From contig NZ_JAKVIO010000011.1 in NCBI RefSeq assembly GCF_022601895.1, positions 1 through 64,000 of the forward strand: 64,000 nt of DNA, in the 5' to 3' direction. This document shows positions 9,405 through 18,876 of this stretch, piece by piece. The DNA comes from Sphingomonas sp. LaA6.9. GTDB taxonomy: Bacteria; Pseudomonadota; Alphaproteobacteria; Sphingomonadales; Sphingomonadaceae. The notes beneath the pieces are model-generated. The model was not told the origin of the DNA and did not search any database. It saw nothing but the letters and a program-made list of their open reading frames with translations. How positions within the stretch are numbered: position 1 is the stretch's first letter; each line of letters starts with the position of its first letter. The position numbers and the translations under genes were made by a program.

Positions 9405-10034
9405 ATGCATCCTCTTCAAGACGCTCTCGTCCCCATCGTCATCGAGCAATCGAACCGCGGCGAGCGCAGCTTCGACATTTATTCGCGGCTGCTACGCGAG
9501 CGGATCATCTTCGTGACCGGGCAGGTCGAGGACCACATGGCCTCGCTCATCACCGCACAGCTCCTGTTCCTTGAGTCGGAGAATCCGAAGAAGGACATCT
9601 ACATGTACATCAACTCGCCGGGCGGCGTGGTGACGGCTGGCATGGCGATCCATGACACGATGCAGTACATCCGTCCGCGCGTCGGCACCGTATGCATCGG
9701 CCAGGCCGCGTCGATGGGCAGCTTCCTGCTCGCGGCCGGTGAGCCCGGCATGCGCATGGCGCTCACCAATTCGCGAATCATGATCCACCAGCCTTCGGGC
9801 GGCGCACAGGGCCAGGCGACCGACATCGAGATCCAGGCGAAGGAAATTCTTCGCATCCGGCACCGGATGAACGAGCTCTACGCGAAGTACACCGGCCAGC
9901 CGCTCGAAACCATCGAGAACGCGATGGAACGCGACAAGTTCATGTCTTCGGACGAGGCCAAGGCATTCGGCATCGTCGATGAGGTGTTCGACAAGCGGCC
10001 GATGCCTGCCGAGGAGCCCGCGGCGGCGGCGTGA
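9405..10034 (+). CDS. clpP: ATP-dependent Clp protease proteolytic subunit
   Basis: This 209-residue serine peptidase forms the double-heptamer chamber that degrades substrates unfolded by ClpX. The triad is visible: Ser103 in GQAASMGS, His128 in MIHQPSGG and Asp177 in MERDKFM. The oligomerisation and substrate signature YINSPGG is at residues 68-74. Length and start ([15 protein letters not shown]) are normal for alphaproteobacteria. clpX follows after 97 bases that contain a strong hairpin. Confidence 0.98.
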   Translation: MHPLQDALVPIVIEQSNRGERSFDIYSRLLRERIIFVTGQVEDHMASLITAQLLFLESENPKKDIYMYINSPGGVVTAGMAIHDTMQYIRPRVGTVCIGQAASMGSFLLAAGEPGMRMALTNSRIMIHQPSGGAQGQATDIEIQAKEILRIRHRMNELYAKYTGQPLETIENAMERDKFMSSDEAKAFGIVDEVFDKRPMPAEEPAAAA

Positions 10035-10069
10035 GACGATTACCGGAAATTCGTCATTGTGAGATAGAA

Positions 10070-10097
10070 GCAACGCGGTCTAGGATGACCGCGTTGC
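10070..10097 (+). terminator. Hairpin between clpP and clpX
   Basis: A perfect 11-bp stem (GCAACGCGGTC at 10070-10080 with GACCGCGTTGC at 10087-10097) encloses a 6-base loop. No T-run follows. It could attenuate read-through or mark an mRNA processing site between the protease and its unfoldase. Confidence 0.4.
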
Positions 10098-10131
10098 AAA
10101 TGGCCCCTGTATGGGACCCAAGGATGTTTAG

Positions 10132-11403
10132 ATGACCAAGTTGAGCGGCGGCGACTCGAAGAGCACCCTGTATTGCTCGTTCTGCGGCAAGTCGCAGCAC
10201 GAAGTGCGCAAGCTGATCGCCGGCCCCACCGTCTTCATCTGCGATGAATGCGTTGACCTGTGCAACGACATCATCCGCGAGGAGACCAAGACCGCGCTCG
10301 TCAGCAAGAAGGATGGTGGCGTTCCAACGCCGCAGGAAATCTGTGACGTGCTCGACGACTATGTCATCGGTCAGAAGCAGGCCAAGCGCGTGCTCTCGGT
10401 GGCAGTGCACAACCACTACAAGCGGCTCAACCATGGCGCCAAGGGCACCGATGTCGAACTCGCAAAGTCGAACATCCTGCTCGTAGGGCCCACGGGCTGC
10501 GGCAAGACGCTGCTCGCGCAGACACTCGCCCGCATCCTCGACGTGCCATTCACTATGGCCGATGCGACGACGCTGACCGAAGCGGGCTATGTCGGCGAGG
10601 ATGTCGAGAACATCATCCTGAAGCTGCTCCAGGCATCGGATTACAATGTCGAGCGCGCGCAGCGTGGCATCGTCTATATCGACGAAATCGACAAGATCAG
10701 CCGCAAGGCCGAGAATCCCTCGATCACGCGCGACGTGTCGGGCGAGGGCGTGCAGCAGGCGCTGCTCAAGCTGATGGAAGGCACGACCGCATCGGTCCCG
10801 CCGCAGGGTGGCCGCAAGCACCCGCAGCAAGAGTTCCTGCAGGTCGATACGACCAACATCCTCTTTATCTGCGGCGGTGCATTTTCCGGCCTGGAAAAGA
10901 TCATCGCGGACCGTCTTCAGGGCAAATCGATCGGCTTCGGCGCCTATGTCGCTGCGCCGGAGGAACGCCGTACCGGCGAGATTCTGCGCCAGGGCGAGCC
11001 CGAGGATCTGCTGAAGTTCGGCCTGATCCCCGAATTCGTCGGCCGTCTGCCTGTCATCGCGACGCTCGAGGATCTCGACACCGACGCGCTGGTCAAGATC
11101 CTGTCGGAGCCCAAGAACGCGCTGGTCAAGCAGTACCAGAAGCTGTTCGAGATGGAGGAGGTGAAGCTTGGCTTCACCGACGACGCACTCACCTCCGTCG
11201 CCAGGAAGGCGATTGATCGCAAGACCGGTGCACGCGGCCTTCGTTCGATCCTCGAAGGCATCCTGCTCGATACCATGTTCGATCTGCCGTCGATGGATGG
11301 CGTCGACGAGGTGATGATCGACAAGGATGTCGTTGAAGGACGCAAGGACCCCGTCCGCGTCTTCTCCAAGAAGGAAAAGGCCAAGGCGGGTGACGCCGCC
11401 TGA
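10132..11403 (+). CDS. clpX: ATP-dependent Clp protease ATP-binding subunit ClpX
   Basis: This 423-residue AAA+ unfoldase feeds tagged and regulatory substrates to ClpP. It has the N-terminal zinc-binding domain (Cys15, Cys18, Cys37, Cys40), Walker A GPTGCGKT at residues 119-126, Walker [11 protein letters not shown], the pore loop GYVGEDVE and the ClpP-docking IGF loop (SIGFGAYV). The family-typical length and start were kept. A 12-bp hairpin lies about 45 bases downstream. Confidence 0.98.
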   Translation: MTKLSGGDSKSTLYCSFCGKSQHEVRKLIAGPTVFICDECVDLCNDIIREETKTALVSKKDGGVPTPQEICDVLDDYVIGQKQAKRVLSVAVHNHYKRLNHGAKGTDVELAKSNILLVGPTGCGKTLLAQTLARILDVPFTMADATTLTEAGYVGEDVENIILKLLQASDYNVERAQRGIVYIDEIDKISRKAENPSITRDVSGEGVQQALLKLMEGTTASVPPQGGRKHPQQEFLQVDTTNILFICGGAFSGLEKIIADRLQGKSIGFGAYVAAPEERRTGEILRQGEPEDLLKFGLIPEFVGRLPVIATLEDLDTDALVKILSEPKNALVKQYQKLFEMEEVKLGFTDDALTSVARKAIDRKTGARGLRSILEGILLDTMFDLPSMDGVDEVMIDKDVVEGRKDPVRVFSKKEKAKAGDAA

Positions 11404-11447
11404 GCCGATATGACGCACCCTGCCGACGTCTTTGCCGGCCCGCGACA

Positions 11448-11478
11448 GCACGCGTGGTGATATCGCCACCACGCGTGC
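11448..11478 (+). terminator. Terminator-like hairpin after clpX
   Basis: A perfect 12-bp inverted repeat (GCACGCGTGGTG, 11448-11459, with CACCACGCGTGC, 11467-11478) has a 7-base loop and is followed by a weak AGATTATT tract. It probably ends the clpP-clpX transcript. Confidence 0.5.
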
Positions 11479-11544
11479 AGATTATTGCCCGGGACGCAGC
11501 GTAGTCCGGTTTGATGCGCTAAAAGTTATGGTATTGCGTTGCTT

Positions 11545-11575
11545 CATTGATCGGCAAGGCACGCGCGCCCATATA
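11545..11575 (+). promoter_or_regulatory. Possible heat-shock-like promoter of lon
   Basis: CATTGA (11545-11550) and CCCATATA (11568-11575) are 17 bases apart and end about 25 bases before the lon start codon. The CCCATATA box resembles a sigma-32 -10 element; the -35 match is weak. Confidence 0.3.
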
Positions 11576-11600
11576 CGCATCACGCGTTTCCGGAGTCTTC

Positions 11601-14006
11601 ATGTCCAATAGCTACCCCGTATTGCCGCTTCGCGACATTGTCGTCTTTCCGCACATGATCGTGCCGCTCTTCGTCGGGCGTGACAAATCGGTCGTGGCGC
11701 TGGAACGGGCGATGGAAGCGAACAAGGAAATTTTCCTTGTTGCTCAGCTGGATCCGGCCGAGGACGATCCGGGCCGTGAGGATCTTTACGATCTGGGCGT
11801 CATCGCAACAGTGCTGCAGTTGCTCAAGCTGCCCGATGGGACGGTGCGCGTGCTGGTCGAAGGACAGCAACGGGCTTCGCTCGAGTCGTTGAGCGTGGTC
11901 GACGATCATGTGACCGCCACGATCAGCCCGATCGAGGAACGCGCCGCCGAAGGCAACGAAGTGCAGGCGTTGATGCGCTCGGTGGTCGAACAGTTCGAGA
12001 ACTACGCCAAGCTCAACAAGAAGCTGCCCGCGGAAACCGCGGTCCAGCTGGGCGAGATCGAGGATGCGTCACGACTTGCGGACTCGGTCGCCTCCAACAT
12101 CTCGATCAAGGTTGCTGACAAGCAGGCCTTGCTCGTCGAGCTCGACCCGTCGCGACGTCTCGAAATGGCCTTTGCCTTCATGGAAGGCGAACTGGGCGTG
12201 CTCCAGGTCGAGAAGAAGATCCGCAGCCGCGTGAAGCGGCAGATGGAGAAGACGCAGCGCGAATATTATCTCAACGAGCAGTTGAAAGCGATCCAGCGCG
12301 AACTGGGCAATGAGGGCGAGGAAGGCGAGGGCGACGAGATCGCCGAGCTGACGCAGAAGATCGCGACGCTCAAGCTGTCCAAGGAAGCGCGCACGAAGGC
12401 GACCGCGGAGCTCAAGAAGCTCAAGACGATGGCGCCGATGTCGGCTGAGGCGACGGTCGTGCGCAACTATCTCGATGTGCTTCTGGGGCTACCCTGGGGC
12501 AAGAAATCGAAGCTCAAGAAGGACATCGCGCAAGCGCAGGCGGTCCTCGACGAGGATCACTACGCGCTTGAGAAGGTCAAGGACCGGATCGTCGAATATC
12601 TCGCGGTTCAGGCGCGCACCAACAAGCTGAAGGGCCCGATCCTCTGTCTTGTCGGGCCTCCGGGCGTCGGCAAGACTTCGCTCGGCCGCAGCATCGCAAA
12701 GGCATGCGGGCGCGAGTTCGTGCGCCAGTCGCTGGGCGGCGTGCGCGACGAGGCCGAGATTCGCGGTCACCGCCGTACCTATATCGGCTCATTGCCCGGC
12801 AAGATCGTCTCGAACCTGAAAAAGGCCGGAACCTCCAACCCGCTGTTCCTTCTCGACGAGATCGACAAGCTCGGGCAGGATTTCCGCGGCGATCCGGCGT
12901 CGGCGCTGCTCGAGGTGCTCGATCCCGAACAGAATTCCAAATTCCAGGATCACTATCTCGAGATCGATGTCGACCTTTCGGATGTGATGTTCGTGACCAC
13001 GGCGAACTCGCTCAACCTCCCGCAGCCCTTGCTCGACCGCATGGAGATCATCCGGCTCGAGGGATACACCGAGGACGAGAAGGTCGAGATCGCCAAGCGC
13101 CACCTGCTCACCAAGCAGATCGAGGCGCACGGGCTCAAGCCCGGTGAATTCGAGCTGACCGACGAAGGGCTGCGCGCGCTGATCCAGCAGTATACCCGCG
13201 AAGCCGGGGTCCGTACGCTCGAACGCGAAATCGCCAAGCTCGCGCGCAAGGCGCTCCGCAGAATCCTCGAAGGCAAGATCAAGCAGGCGATCATCACGCC
13301 CGAGAATCTCTCGGAATATGCGGGCGTCCAGAAATATCGCCATGGGCTCAGCGAGGAAGAGAACCAGATCGGTGCGGTCACGGGGCTTGCCTGGACCGAG
13401 GTTGGCGGGGAACTGCTGACGATCGAGGCGGTGACGGTGCCGGGCAAGGGGCTGGTCAAGACGACCGGCAAGCTTGGCGAGGTCATGACCGAGTCCGTCC
13501 AGGCCGCGTTCTCCTTCGTCCGGGCGCGTGCGCCGGCCTATGGCATCAAGCCCAGCCTGTTCGGGCGCAAGGATATCCACATCCACCTTCCCGAGGGCGC
13601 GGTGCCCAAGGACGGCCCTTCGGCGGGCATTGGGATGGTCACGACGATCGTCTCGACCCTGACGGGCATCCCGGTGCGCCGCGAGGTCGCGATGACGGGC
13701 GAAGTGACCCTGCGCGGGCGCGTCCTCCCGATCGGGGGGCTGAAGGAAAAGCTTCTGGCGGCGCTCCGCGGTGGCATCGAAACCGTGCTGATACCGGCCG
13801 AGAACGAGAAGGATCTCGTCGAGATTCCCCAGAACATCAAGGACGGCCTCAAGATCGTGCCGGTCAAGCATGTTGACGAGGTTCTGTCGCTTGCGCTCAC
13901 CGAGTCGCTGCAACCGATCGATTGGTCGGAAGCCGATGAAATGGCTGCGCAACCCCCGCAATCAGGCGCTTCGGGGCTGTCCGAGGGGGATACGGTGCGT
14001 CACTGA
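11601..14006 (+). CDS. lon: ATP-dependent Lon protease
   Basis: This 801-residue cytoplasmic AAA+ protease removes damaged and short-lived regulatory proteins. The N-terminal substrate-binding domain starts [18 protein letters not shown]. Walker A GPPGVGKT is at residues 352-359 and Walker B is FLLDEIDKL. The Ser-Lys dyad is Ser674 in DGPSAGIG and Lys715 in [11 protein letters not shown] chose ATG 11601 rather than an upstream in-frame TTG at 11547 because it gives the family start. The gene order clpP-clpX-lon-hup is the classic proteobacterial arrangement. Confidence 0.98.
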   Translation: MSNSYPVLPLRDIVVFPHMIVPLFVGRDKSVVALERAMEANKEIFLVAQLDPAEDDPGREDLYDLGVIATVLQLLKLPDGTVRVLVEGQQRASLESLSVVDDHVTATISPIEERAAEGNEVQALMRSVVEQFENYAKLNKKLPAETAVQLGEIEDASRLADSVASNISIKVADKQALLVELDPSRRLEMAFAFMEGELGVLQVEKKIRSRVKRQMEKTQREYYLNEQLKAIQRELGNEGEEGEGDEIAELTQKIATLKLSKEARTKATAELKKLKTMAPMSAEATVVRNYLDVLLGLPWGKKSKLKKDIAQAQAVLDEDHYALEKVKDRIVEYLAVQARTNKLKGPILCLVGPPGVGKTSLGRSIAKACGREFVRQSLGGVRDEAEIRGHRRTYIGSLPGKIVSNLKKAGTSNPLFLLDEIDKLGQDFRGDPASALLEVLDPEQNSKFQDHYLEIDVDLSDVMFVTTANSLNLPQPLLDRMEIIRLEGYTEDEKVEIAKRHLLTKQIEAHGLKPGEFELTDEGLRALIQQYTREAGVRTLEREIAKLARKALRRILEGKIKQAIITPENLSEYAGVQKYRHGLSEEENQIGAVTGLAWTEVGGELLTIEAVTVPGKGLVKTTGKLGEVMTESVQAAFSFVRARAPAYGIKPSLFGRKDIHIHLPEGAVPKDGPSAGIGMVTTIVSTLTGIPVRREVAMTGEVTLRGRVLPIGGLKEKLLAALRGGIETVLIPAENEKDLVEIPQNIKDGLKIVPVKHVDEVLSLALTESLQPIDWSEADEMAAQPPQSGASGLSEGDTVRH

Positions 14007-14011
14007 TCGCG

Positions 14012-14054
14012 TTTTGCCGAAAAAACACGGTTTCCAAGGGGTTTTTTGGCAAAA
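14012..14054 (+). terminator. Terminator hairpin after lon
   Basis: TTTTGCCGAAAAA (14012-14024) pairs with TTTTTGGCAAAA at 14042-14054 over 13 positions with one G-T wobble. It starts six bases after the lon stop. The A- and T-rich stem could stop transcription from either side. Confidence 0.5.
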
Positions 14055-14069
14055 TGTGACGGTTTTGCT

Positions 14070-14099
14070 TTGACAGGCCCATAAAGCTCCGCCTTAACT
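14070..14099 (+). promoter_or_regulatory. Promoter of the HU gene
   Basis: A perfect TTGACA (14070-14075) is followed after 18 bases by TTAACT (14094-14099), about 64 bases before the HU start codon. It lies just after the lon terminator hairpin, so HU probably has its own strong transcript. Confidence 0.5.
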
Positions 14100-14162
14100 A
14101 CGCGCCGGCCAAACAAGCCGAAGTTGAATCATCCACAACAAGATCAAGGGGGTTCCCAGGGC

Positions 14163-14435
14163 ATGAACAAGCAAGAGCTCATCGGCGCGGTCGCCGATGC
14201 ATCGGGCCTGAGCAAAAGCGACGCCAGCAAGGCGGTTGAGGGCGTGTTCGACGCAATCACCGGCGCGCTGAAGAAGGGCGACGAAGTGCGCCTGGTCGGT
14301 TTCGGTACATTCTCGGTTTCCAAGCGCAAGGCTTCGACGGGCCGCAACCCGCGCACCGGCGAAGCGATGACCATCAAGGCGTCGACGCAGCCGAAGTTCA
14401 AGGCCGGCAAGGGCCTGAAAGACGCCGTCAACTAA
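14163..14435 (+). CDS. hup: DNA-binding protein HU
   Basis: This 90-residue nucleoid protein binds and bends DNA as a dimer. It has the HU/IHF signature GFGTFSVSKRKASTGRNPRTGE, whose arm contains the RNPRTG tip with the DNA-intercalating proline, and the usual start MNKQELIGAVAD. ATG 14163 gives the standard 90-residue length; an earlier in-frame start at 14124 would add 13 untypical residues. It stands alone between its own promoter and a strong terminator. Confidence 0.98.
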   Translation: MNKQELIGAVADASGLSKSDASKAVEGVFDAITGALKKGDEVRLVGFGTFSVSKRKASTGRNPRTGEAMTIKASTQPKFKAGKGLKDAVN

Positions 14436-14535
14436 CCTGCTATCCCCTGGCGGGATTGCTCGCCGGGGGAAGCTCCGTCCGGTCGGGAGATCGGAAAAGA
14501 AACGCCTCGATCGGGCAAAGCCAGTCGAGGCAGTG

Positions 14536-14567
14536 GGCGGCGCAACGGACGCCGCCTTTTTCTTTTT
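14536..14567 (+). terminator. Intrinsic terminator after HU
   Basis: GGCGGCG (14536-14542) pairs with CGCCGCC (14550-14556) over a 7-base loop and is followed by TTTTTCTTTTT. This is the clearest rho-independent terminator in the window. A second, imperfect 9-bp hairpin lies upstream at 14445-14470. Confidence 0.85.
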
Positions 14568-14579
14568 GGGGGCCAGATA

Positions 14580-14608
14580 TTGCGGGGGCGTGATTCTCCC
14601 GTTATGGA
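14580..14608 (+). promoter_or_regulatory. Possible promoter of tRNA-Val
   Basis: TTGCGG (14580-14585) and TATGGA (14603-14608) are 17 bases apart and lie about 47 bases before the tRNA. The match is moderate. Confidence 0.3.
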
Positions 14609-14654
14609 CCCCGCTCCGGTCAGACAGCGCATCGTCGCAGGCCGAGACAAGCGT

Positions 14655-14729
14655 GGGCGCGTAGCTCAGTGGTAGAGCACACCCTTCACACGGGTGGGGT
14701 CGTAGGTTCAATCCCTACCGCGCCCACCA
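14655..14729 (+). tRNA. tRNA-Val (anticodon CAC)
   Basis: This 75-base tRNA has acceptor arms GGGCGCG / CGCGCCC and an encoded CCA end. The anticodon stem CACCC / GGGTG holds the loop TTCACAC with anticodon CAC at 14687-14689. The D-arm TAGCTCAGTGGTAGAGC and T-loop GGTTCAATCCC are regular. Confidence 0.96.
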
Positions 14730-14880
14730 CGCTTCCCTTCCCCTATGAATGATGCTGGACTGCTCCCGCGCATGGTGGTTGAGCGATGGCGACGCCCGAC
14801 CGGAATTGTTGCGAGCGTTAGTCACGCAGCGAGAGTCGTCCGTCGAAAATCATGCCAGCGCCGGCGCAATATCGGTTGAC

Positions 14881-14897
14881 ATGATATAAAGTAACCT
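14881..14897 (+). promoter_or_regulatory. Possible Zur operator overlapping the TonB receptor promoter
   Basis: The sequence ATGATATA-A-AGTAACCT matches 12 of 16 fixed positions of the gammaproteobacterial Zur box ATGTTATA-N-TATAACAT. It immediately follows a TTGACA box (14876-14881) and lies 31 bases before the start codon, a position where a bound repressor would block RNA polymerase. The site is supported by the ZnuD-like identity of the downstream gene, but its own dyad symmetry is weak. Confidence 0.35.
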
Positions 14898-14928
14898 TAA
14901 TCAGCGCGGGGCAAGTACAGGAGTAGCC

Positions 14929-17019
14929 ATGCAATCGCCCCGCCTCATCGCCCTTCTTCTCGCATCTGTCGCCGTGCCCGCTGTCGCGCAGGATCAGGAC
15001 CAGGACAATTCTGCCGAATCGCGTTCGGTCCCTGTCATGCATGAAGAGGAAGCGTCCGACATCATCGTCACCGGACTCCAGCGCGAGCGCGGCGACCTGC
15101 TTGCCGGCGTCTCGGTTCTGAGCGGAACCGATCTCGATGCGGCGCGGCGGACCTCGATCGGCGAGACGCTGGCGGCGCTCCCTGGTGTCAGCGCGACCTC
15201 ATTTGGCCCCTCCGCTTCACGGCCGATCCTTCGCGGTATGCAGGCCGATCGCATTCGCGTCCTGATCGACGGTATCGGCAGCTTCGACGCTTCGGGGTCG
15301 AGCGTGGACCACGCGGTCACCATCAACCCGCTGACTGCCGAGCGCATCGAAGTGCTCCGGGGCCCCAGCGCGCTCCTTTATGGGTCTTCCGCGATTGGTG
15401 GCGTGGTGAGCGTGGTGGACAACCGCATCCCCCGCAATGTCCCCGATGAGGCGGTGCACGCGCAGCTCGATGCGGATTATGCGACCGCAGCCGAGGAACG
15501 CCGTGTCGCGGGTGCAATCGACGTGCCGGTCGGCGGGGGCTTCGTGCTCCATGCGGATGGCAGCTACGCCAGGACCGATGACCTCAGGGCAGGGGGCTAT
15601 CTCCTGAGCCGGCCGCTTCGCGAGCAGGCGGCGGCGTCGCCGGATCCCGAAATCCGGGAGATCGCGGGTCTTCGTGGTGAGATACCCAACACCGCGTCGG
15701 AATCGAGCGAGGGCGCGCTGGGCGTCGCCTATGTCGCCGATGGCGGCAATATCGGCTTTTCGGTGTCGCGCAGCGACAATCGCTACGGCGTGCCGATCCG
15801 TTTCTCGCTCGATCCGGCGATCGAGGCCGAGGCGCCGACGCTGGACGTCCGTCAGTATCGCGCCGACGTCCGCGCCGAGATCACGCCGGCGAGCGGCTTC
15901 CTCGACGCGGTCCGCTTCCGCGGCGGCTATGGCGATTATCGCCATTTCGAGATCGAGGACACCGGCGAGATCGCAACCCGCTTCTATAACAAGGGCATGG
16001 AGGGGCGGCTCGAATTTTCCCAGCGCAAGCAGGGAGCGTGGAGCGGTGTCTCAGGCGCGCAATATCTCACGCGCGATTTCGAGGCGATTGGCGAGGAGGC
16101 CTTCCTGCCGCCGACGAGCACCGAACAGGGTGGCCTGTTCACGGTCCAGAATTTTGATTTCGGCCGCTTCCGCGCAGAAGCTGGCGGGCGTTTCGAACAT
16201 ACCAGCGTCAAGGCGACCGCGAGCGATCAACTCGGAACACCCGATGCGCGCCGCAGCTTTGATACCTTCTCGGCATCGATTGGCGGACAATATGAAATCG
16301 TCGACAACTGGAAGCTGGGCATCAACCTGACGCATAGCGAGCGAGCACCGACCGCCGAGGAGCTGTTCGCCAACGGCCCGCATCTGGCCACACAGGCCTT
16401 CGAGCTCGGCGATCCCGATTTCGGCAAGGAAAAGAGCAATGGCGCCGAACTGACGCTGCGCGGCCGGTTGCCCGGCTTCTCGGTCGAAGCGTCCGCCTAT
16501 TACAATGACTTCTCCAACTTCATTTATCAGGCGCCTACGGGCGTGATCGCGGACGATCTGCCCGTCTTCGCCTATTTCGCGAATGGTGCGAAGCAATATG
16601 GATTCGAGGCCGAAGCCACTGCGACGCTGGCCGAGATCGGTGAGGGCAGGATCGTCGCTGATGGCGTCTTCGACTATGTCCGCGTCAAGATCGACGGACT
16701 GGGCTCGGCGCCCTTCATTCCGCCGCTGCGGTTGCTGGGCGGGCTCGAATATCAATCGGACCCGATTGTCGGCCGTGTCGAGGTCGAGCATGCGATGAAG
16801 CAGGACAAGGTCGCCGCCTTCGAAACCGAAACACCGGGCTATACGCTTGCCAATGCGCGAATCGAATGGCGCCCGATGGGCCCCGACGGGCTGCTCACGC
16901 TGCGTCTTGCCGCCAACAACATCTTCGATGCGACGGCACGGCGTCACAGCTCGTTCCTGAAGGACTATGCGCCGCTTTCCGGTCGCGATTTCCGGATCGG
17001 GGCAAGCATTCGTTTCTGA
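14929..17019 (+). CDS. TonB-dependent outer-membrane receptor, ZnuD-like (probable zinc uptake)
   Basis: This 696-residue receptor has a signal peptide (MQSPRLIALLLASVAVPAVAQ), a TonB box region near DIIVTG at residues 45-50 and a plug domain to about residue 165. The plug contains SFGPSASRPILRGMQADRI, DHAVTINPLTAERIEV and GPSALLYGSSAIGG, the segments that mark the ZnuD zinc-receptor subgroup. The 22-strand barrel ends in the expected aromatic residue (IGASIRF). It lacks the histidine-rich loop found in Neisseria ZnuD, so zinc specificity is inferred. A TTGACA box and possible Zur site lie upstream; AGGAG (14919-14923) precedes the ATG. Confidence 0.9.
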   Translation: MQSPRLIALLLASVAVPAVAQDQDQDNSAESRSVPVMHEEEASDIIVTGLQRERGDLLAGVSVLSGTDLDAARRTSIGETLAALPGVSATSFGPSASRPILRGMQADRIRVLIDGIGSFDASGSSVDHAVTINPLTAERIEVLRGPSALLYGSSAIGGVVSVVDNRIPRNVPDEAVHAQLDADYATAAEERRVAGAIDVPVGGGFVLHADGSYARTDDLRAGGYLLSRPLREQAAASPDPEIREIAGLRGEIPNTASESSEGALGVAYVADGGNIGFSVSRSDNRYGVPIRFSLDPAIEAEAPTLDVRQYRADVRAEITPASGFLDAVRFRGGYGDYRHFEIEDTGEIATRFYNKGMEGRLEFSQRKQGAWSGVSGAQYLTRDFEAIGEEAFLPPTSTEQGGLFTVQNFDFGRFRAEAGGRFEHTSVKATASDQLGTPDARRSFDTFSASIGGQYEIVDNWKLGINLTHSERAPTAEELFANGPHLATQAFELGDPDFGKEKSNGAELTLRGRLPGFSVEASAYYNDFSNFIYQAPTGVIADDLPVFAYFANGAKQYGFEAEATATLAEIGEGRIVADGVFDYVRVKIDGLGSAPFIPPLRLLGGLEYQSDPIVGRVEVEHAMKQDKVAAFETETPGYTLANARIEWRPMGPDGLLTLRLAANNIFDATARRHSSFLKDYAPLSGRDFRIGASIRF

Positions 17020-17115
17020 GCGCAAACGCGATCTCTTGGCGTTGGCGGTTGCGCAAACCGGTCGGCAGTCCCTATCTGGCTGCAACACAGTTCAGACGAC
17101 AGGGCAATTGCACAT

Positions 17116-18078
17116 ATGACCGCCACGCACTCCAGCCGCATGCTCATTCTCGGATCCGGCCCCGCCGGCCTGACCGCCGCCATCTATGGCGCACGCGCGG
17201 GTCTGGCGCCCATCGTGGTGCAGGGGCTCCAGCCCGGCGGCCAGCTGACCATCACGACCGATGTCGAGAATTATCCGGGCTTTCGCGATGTCATCCAGGG
17301 TCCCTGGCTGATGGAGGAAATGCGCGCGCAGGCCGAGCATGTCGGCGCGCAGATGATGTACGACCAGATCGTCGAGGTCGACCTGACCCAGCGCCCCTTC
17401 CGCCTGATCGGCGACGGCGGCACCGTCTATACCGGCGACACGCTGGTGATCTCGACGGGCGCGTCCGCCAAGTGGCTCGGGCTTGAGAGCGAGGTGCTGC
17501 TGCAGGGCAAGGGCGTGTCCGCCTGCGCGACCTGCGACGGTTTCTTCTATCGCGGCAAGAAGGTCGTCGTGATCGGCGGCGGCAACACTGCGGTGGAGGA
17601 AGCGATCTACCTGACCAACCACAGCCATGACGTCACACTGATCCATCGCCGCGATTCGCTGCGTGCGGAGAAGATCCTGCAAGATCGCCTGTTCGCGCAT
17701 CCCAACATCAATGTGCTGTGGAACAAGTCGGTCGAGCGCTTCGTCGGCGGCGGTGATCCGGTCGGTCTGGTAGGTCTCGACCTCAAGGACACCGTCACGG
17801 GCGAGATTTCGCATATCGAGGCGGATGGCGGCTTCGTTGCAATCGGCCATTCACCCGCAACCGAAGTGTTTCGAGGGCATGTGGAGCTCGATAGCGACGG
17901 CTATATCAAGGTCGATACCGGCACGACGCGGACCAGCGTGCCCGGAGTCTTCGCGTGCGGTGACGTCATGGACAAGATCTATCGCCAGGCCGTGACTGCA
18001 GCGGGAACGGGTTGCATGGCCGCACTCGATGCCGAGCGCTTTCTCGCGGAAGCGGATTTTGAGCTAGAGCCCGCCTGA
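17116..18078 (+). CDS. trxB: Thioredoxin-disulfide reductase
   Basis: This 320-residue flavoenzyme passes electrons from NADPH to thioredoxin. The FAD-binding GSGPAGLTAAIYGARAG is near residue 13, the redox pair Cys137-Ala-Thr-Cys140 is intact, and the NADPH-binding GGGNTAVEEA follows near residue 155. The C-terminal FAD contact GVFACGDVMD is also present. The length is standard. Its 3' end overlaps by 15 bases, tail to tail, with the exosortase-associated hydrolase on the other strand, which marks the left edge of the exopolysaccharide cluster. Confidence 0.97.
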   Translation: MTATHSSRMLILGSGPAGLTAAIYGARAGLAPIVVQGLQPGGQLTITTDVENYPGFRDVIQGPWLMEEMRAQAEHVGAQMMYDQIVEVDLTQRPFRLIGDGGTVYTGDTLVISTGASAKWLGLESEVLLQGKGVSACATCDGFFYRGKKVVVIGGGNTAVEEAIYLTNHSHDVTLIHRRDSLRAEKILQDRLFAHPNINVLWNKSVERFVGGGDPVGLVGLDLKDTVTGEISHIEADGGFVAIGHSPATEVFRGHVELDSDGYIKVDTGTTRTSVPGVFACGDVMDKIYRQAVTAAGTGCMAALDAERFLAEADFELEPA

Positions 18079-18876
18079 TACCGCGGCGAGCACCGTCAGC
18101 ACCTGTGTTTCGAGCGCCTCGGCATCGGCCGGGCGCGCGAAGCTGTGTGATGCGGTCTCGATCTCGAAAAGGCTGATACGTCCGCTATTGCGCAGATCCG
18201 CGAAGGCGGGCGAGCGCCAATGCTCGGCGAAGGCGAGCGCGGTGGCATCCCGGCGCGCGAGAATGATGTGTGCGGGGAGGGAGCTCGTGGCGAGCGCCTG
18301 ATGCACTCGCGCGGCCAGACCATCTGTAACTGTGCCGTTCGAGATGGCGGCGACGCCACGCGCGAGCTTGGCGATATTCACGCGACCGCTGAACAGCCGC
18401 AACCATTGGCGGGGATCGCGCAGCCTCTCGCCATAGCGCGCGCGGATGGCCGCGGGTGGCGGCAGGTCATGCTGCTGCTCGATCAGCCAGGGATTTGCGA
18501 GGATCAGCGCATCGACATTCCACGTGCGATGAAACAGCGCGATCGCGGTCGCCGCATCGCAGTTCCCTAACAGCACCAGCCGGCGTATCCCGGGCGCCGA
18601 TCGCCGAAACGCGGCTATGGCGGCCGCAATGTCATCGGCGCTACCGGCATATCCCGAATTGCTCCCGTCGCTGTCGCCGGTGCCACGTCGGTCGAAGCGG
18701 AAGGTCGGGAAGCCCCGCGCGGCGATGCGTGCGGCGAGCTGCGCCATGCCCGCATGCGCCCCCGACTGGATTTCATTGCCGCCCGAAACGATCAACAGTC
18801 CCGTCTCGCCATCGGCGGCATCGAGCGCAGCGGCCAGACATGCGCCATGGCAGTCAAAGCTCAGCCATTGACGCAT
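18064..18876 (-). CDS. Exosortase A-associated hydrolase 1 (alpha/beta hydrolase)
   Basis: This 270-residue alpha/beta hydrolase matches the exosortase A system hydrolase 1 family: FPTFRFDRRGTGDSDG near residues 56-71 and a nucleophile elbow GNCDAA in which cysteine (residue 106) takes the place of serine. A probable catalytic histidine lies in ETASHSFARP near the end. The substrate is unknown; the neighbouring acyl carrier protein suggests an acyl-thioester or acyl-ester. I chose ATG 18876, which overlaps the end of hydrolase 2 by 16 bases; a TTG four codons earlier is less likely. Confidence 0.88.
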   Translation of the reverse strand: MRQWLSFDCHGACLAAALDAADGETGLLIVSGGNEIQSGAHAGMAQLAARIAARGFPTFRFDRRGTGDSDGSNSGYAGSADDIAAAIAAFRRSAPGIRRLVLLGNCDAATAIALFHRTWNVDALILANPWLIEQQHDLPPPAAIRARYGERLRDPRQWLRLFSGRVNIAKLARGVAAISNGTVTDGLAARVHQALATSSLPAHIILARRDATALAFAEHWRSPAFADLRNSGRISLFEIETASHSFARPADAEALETQVLTVLAAVSGGL

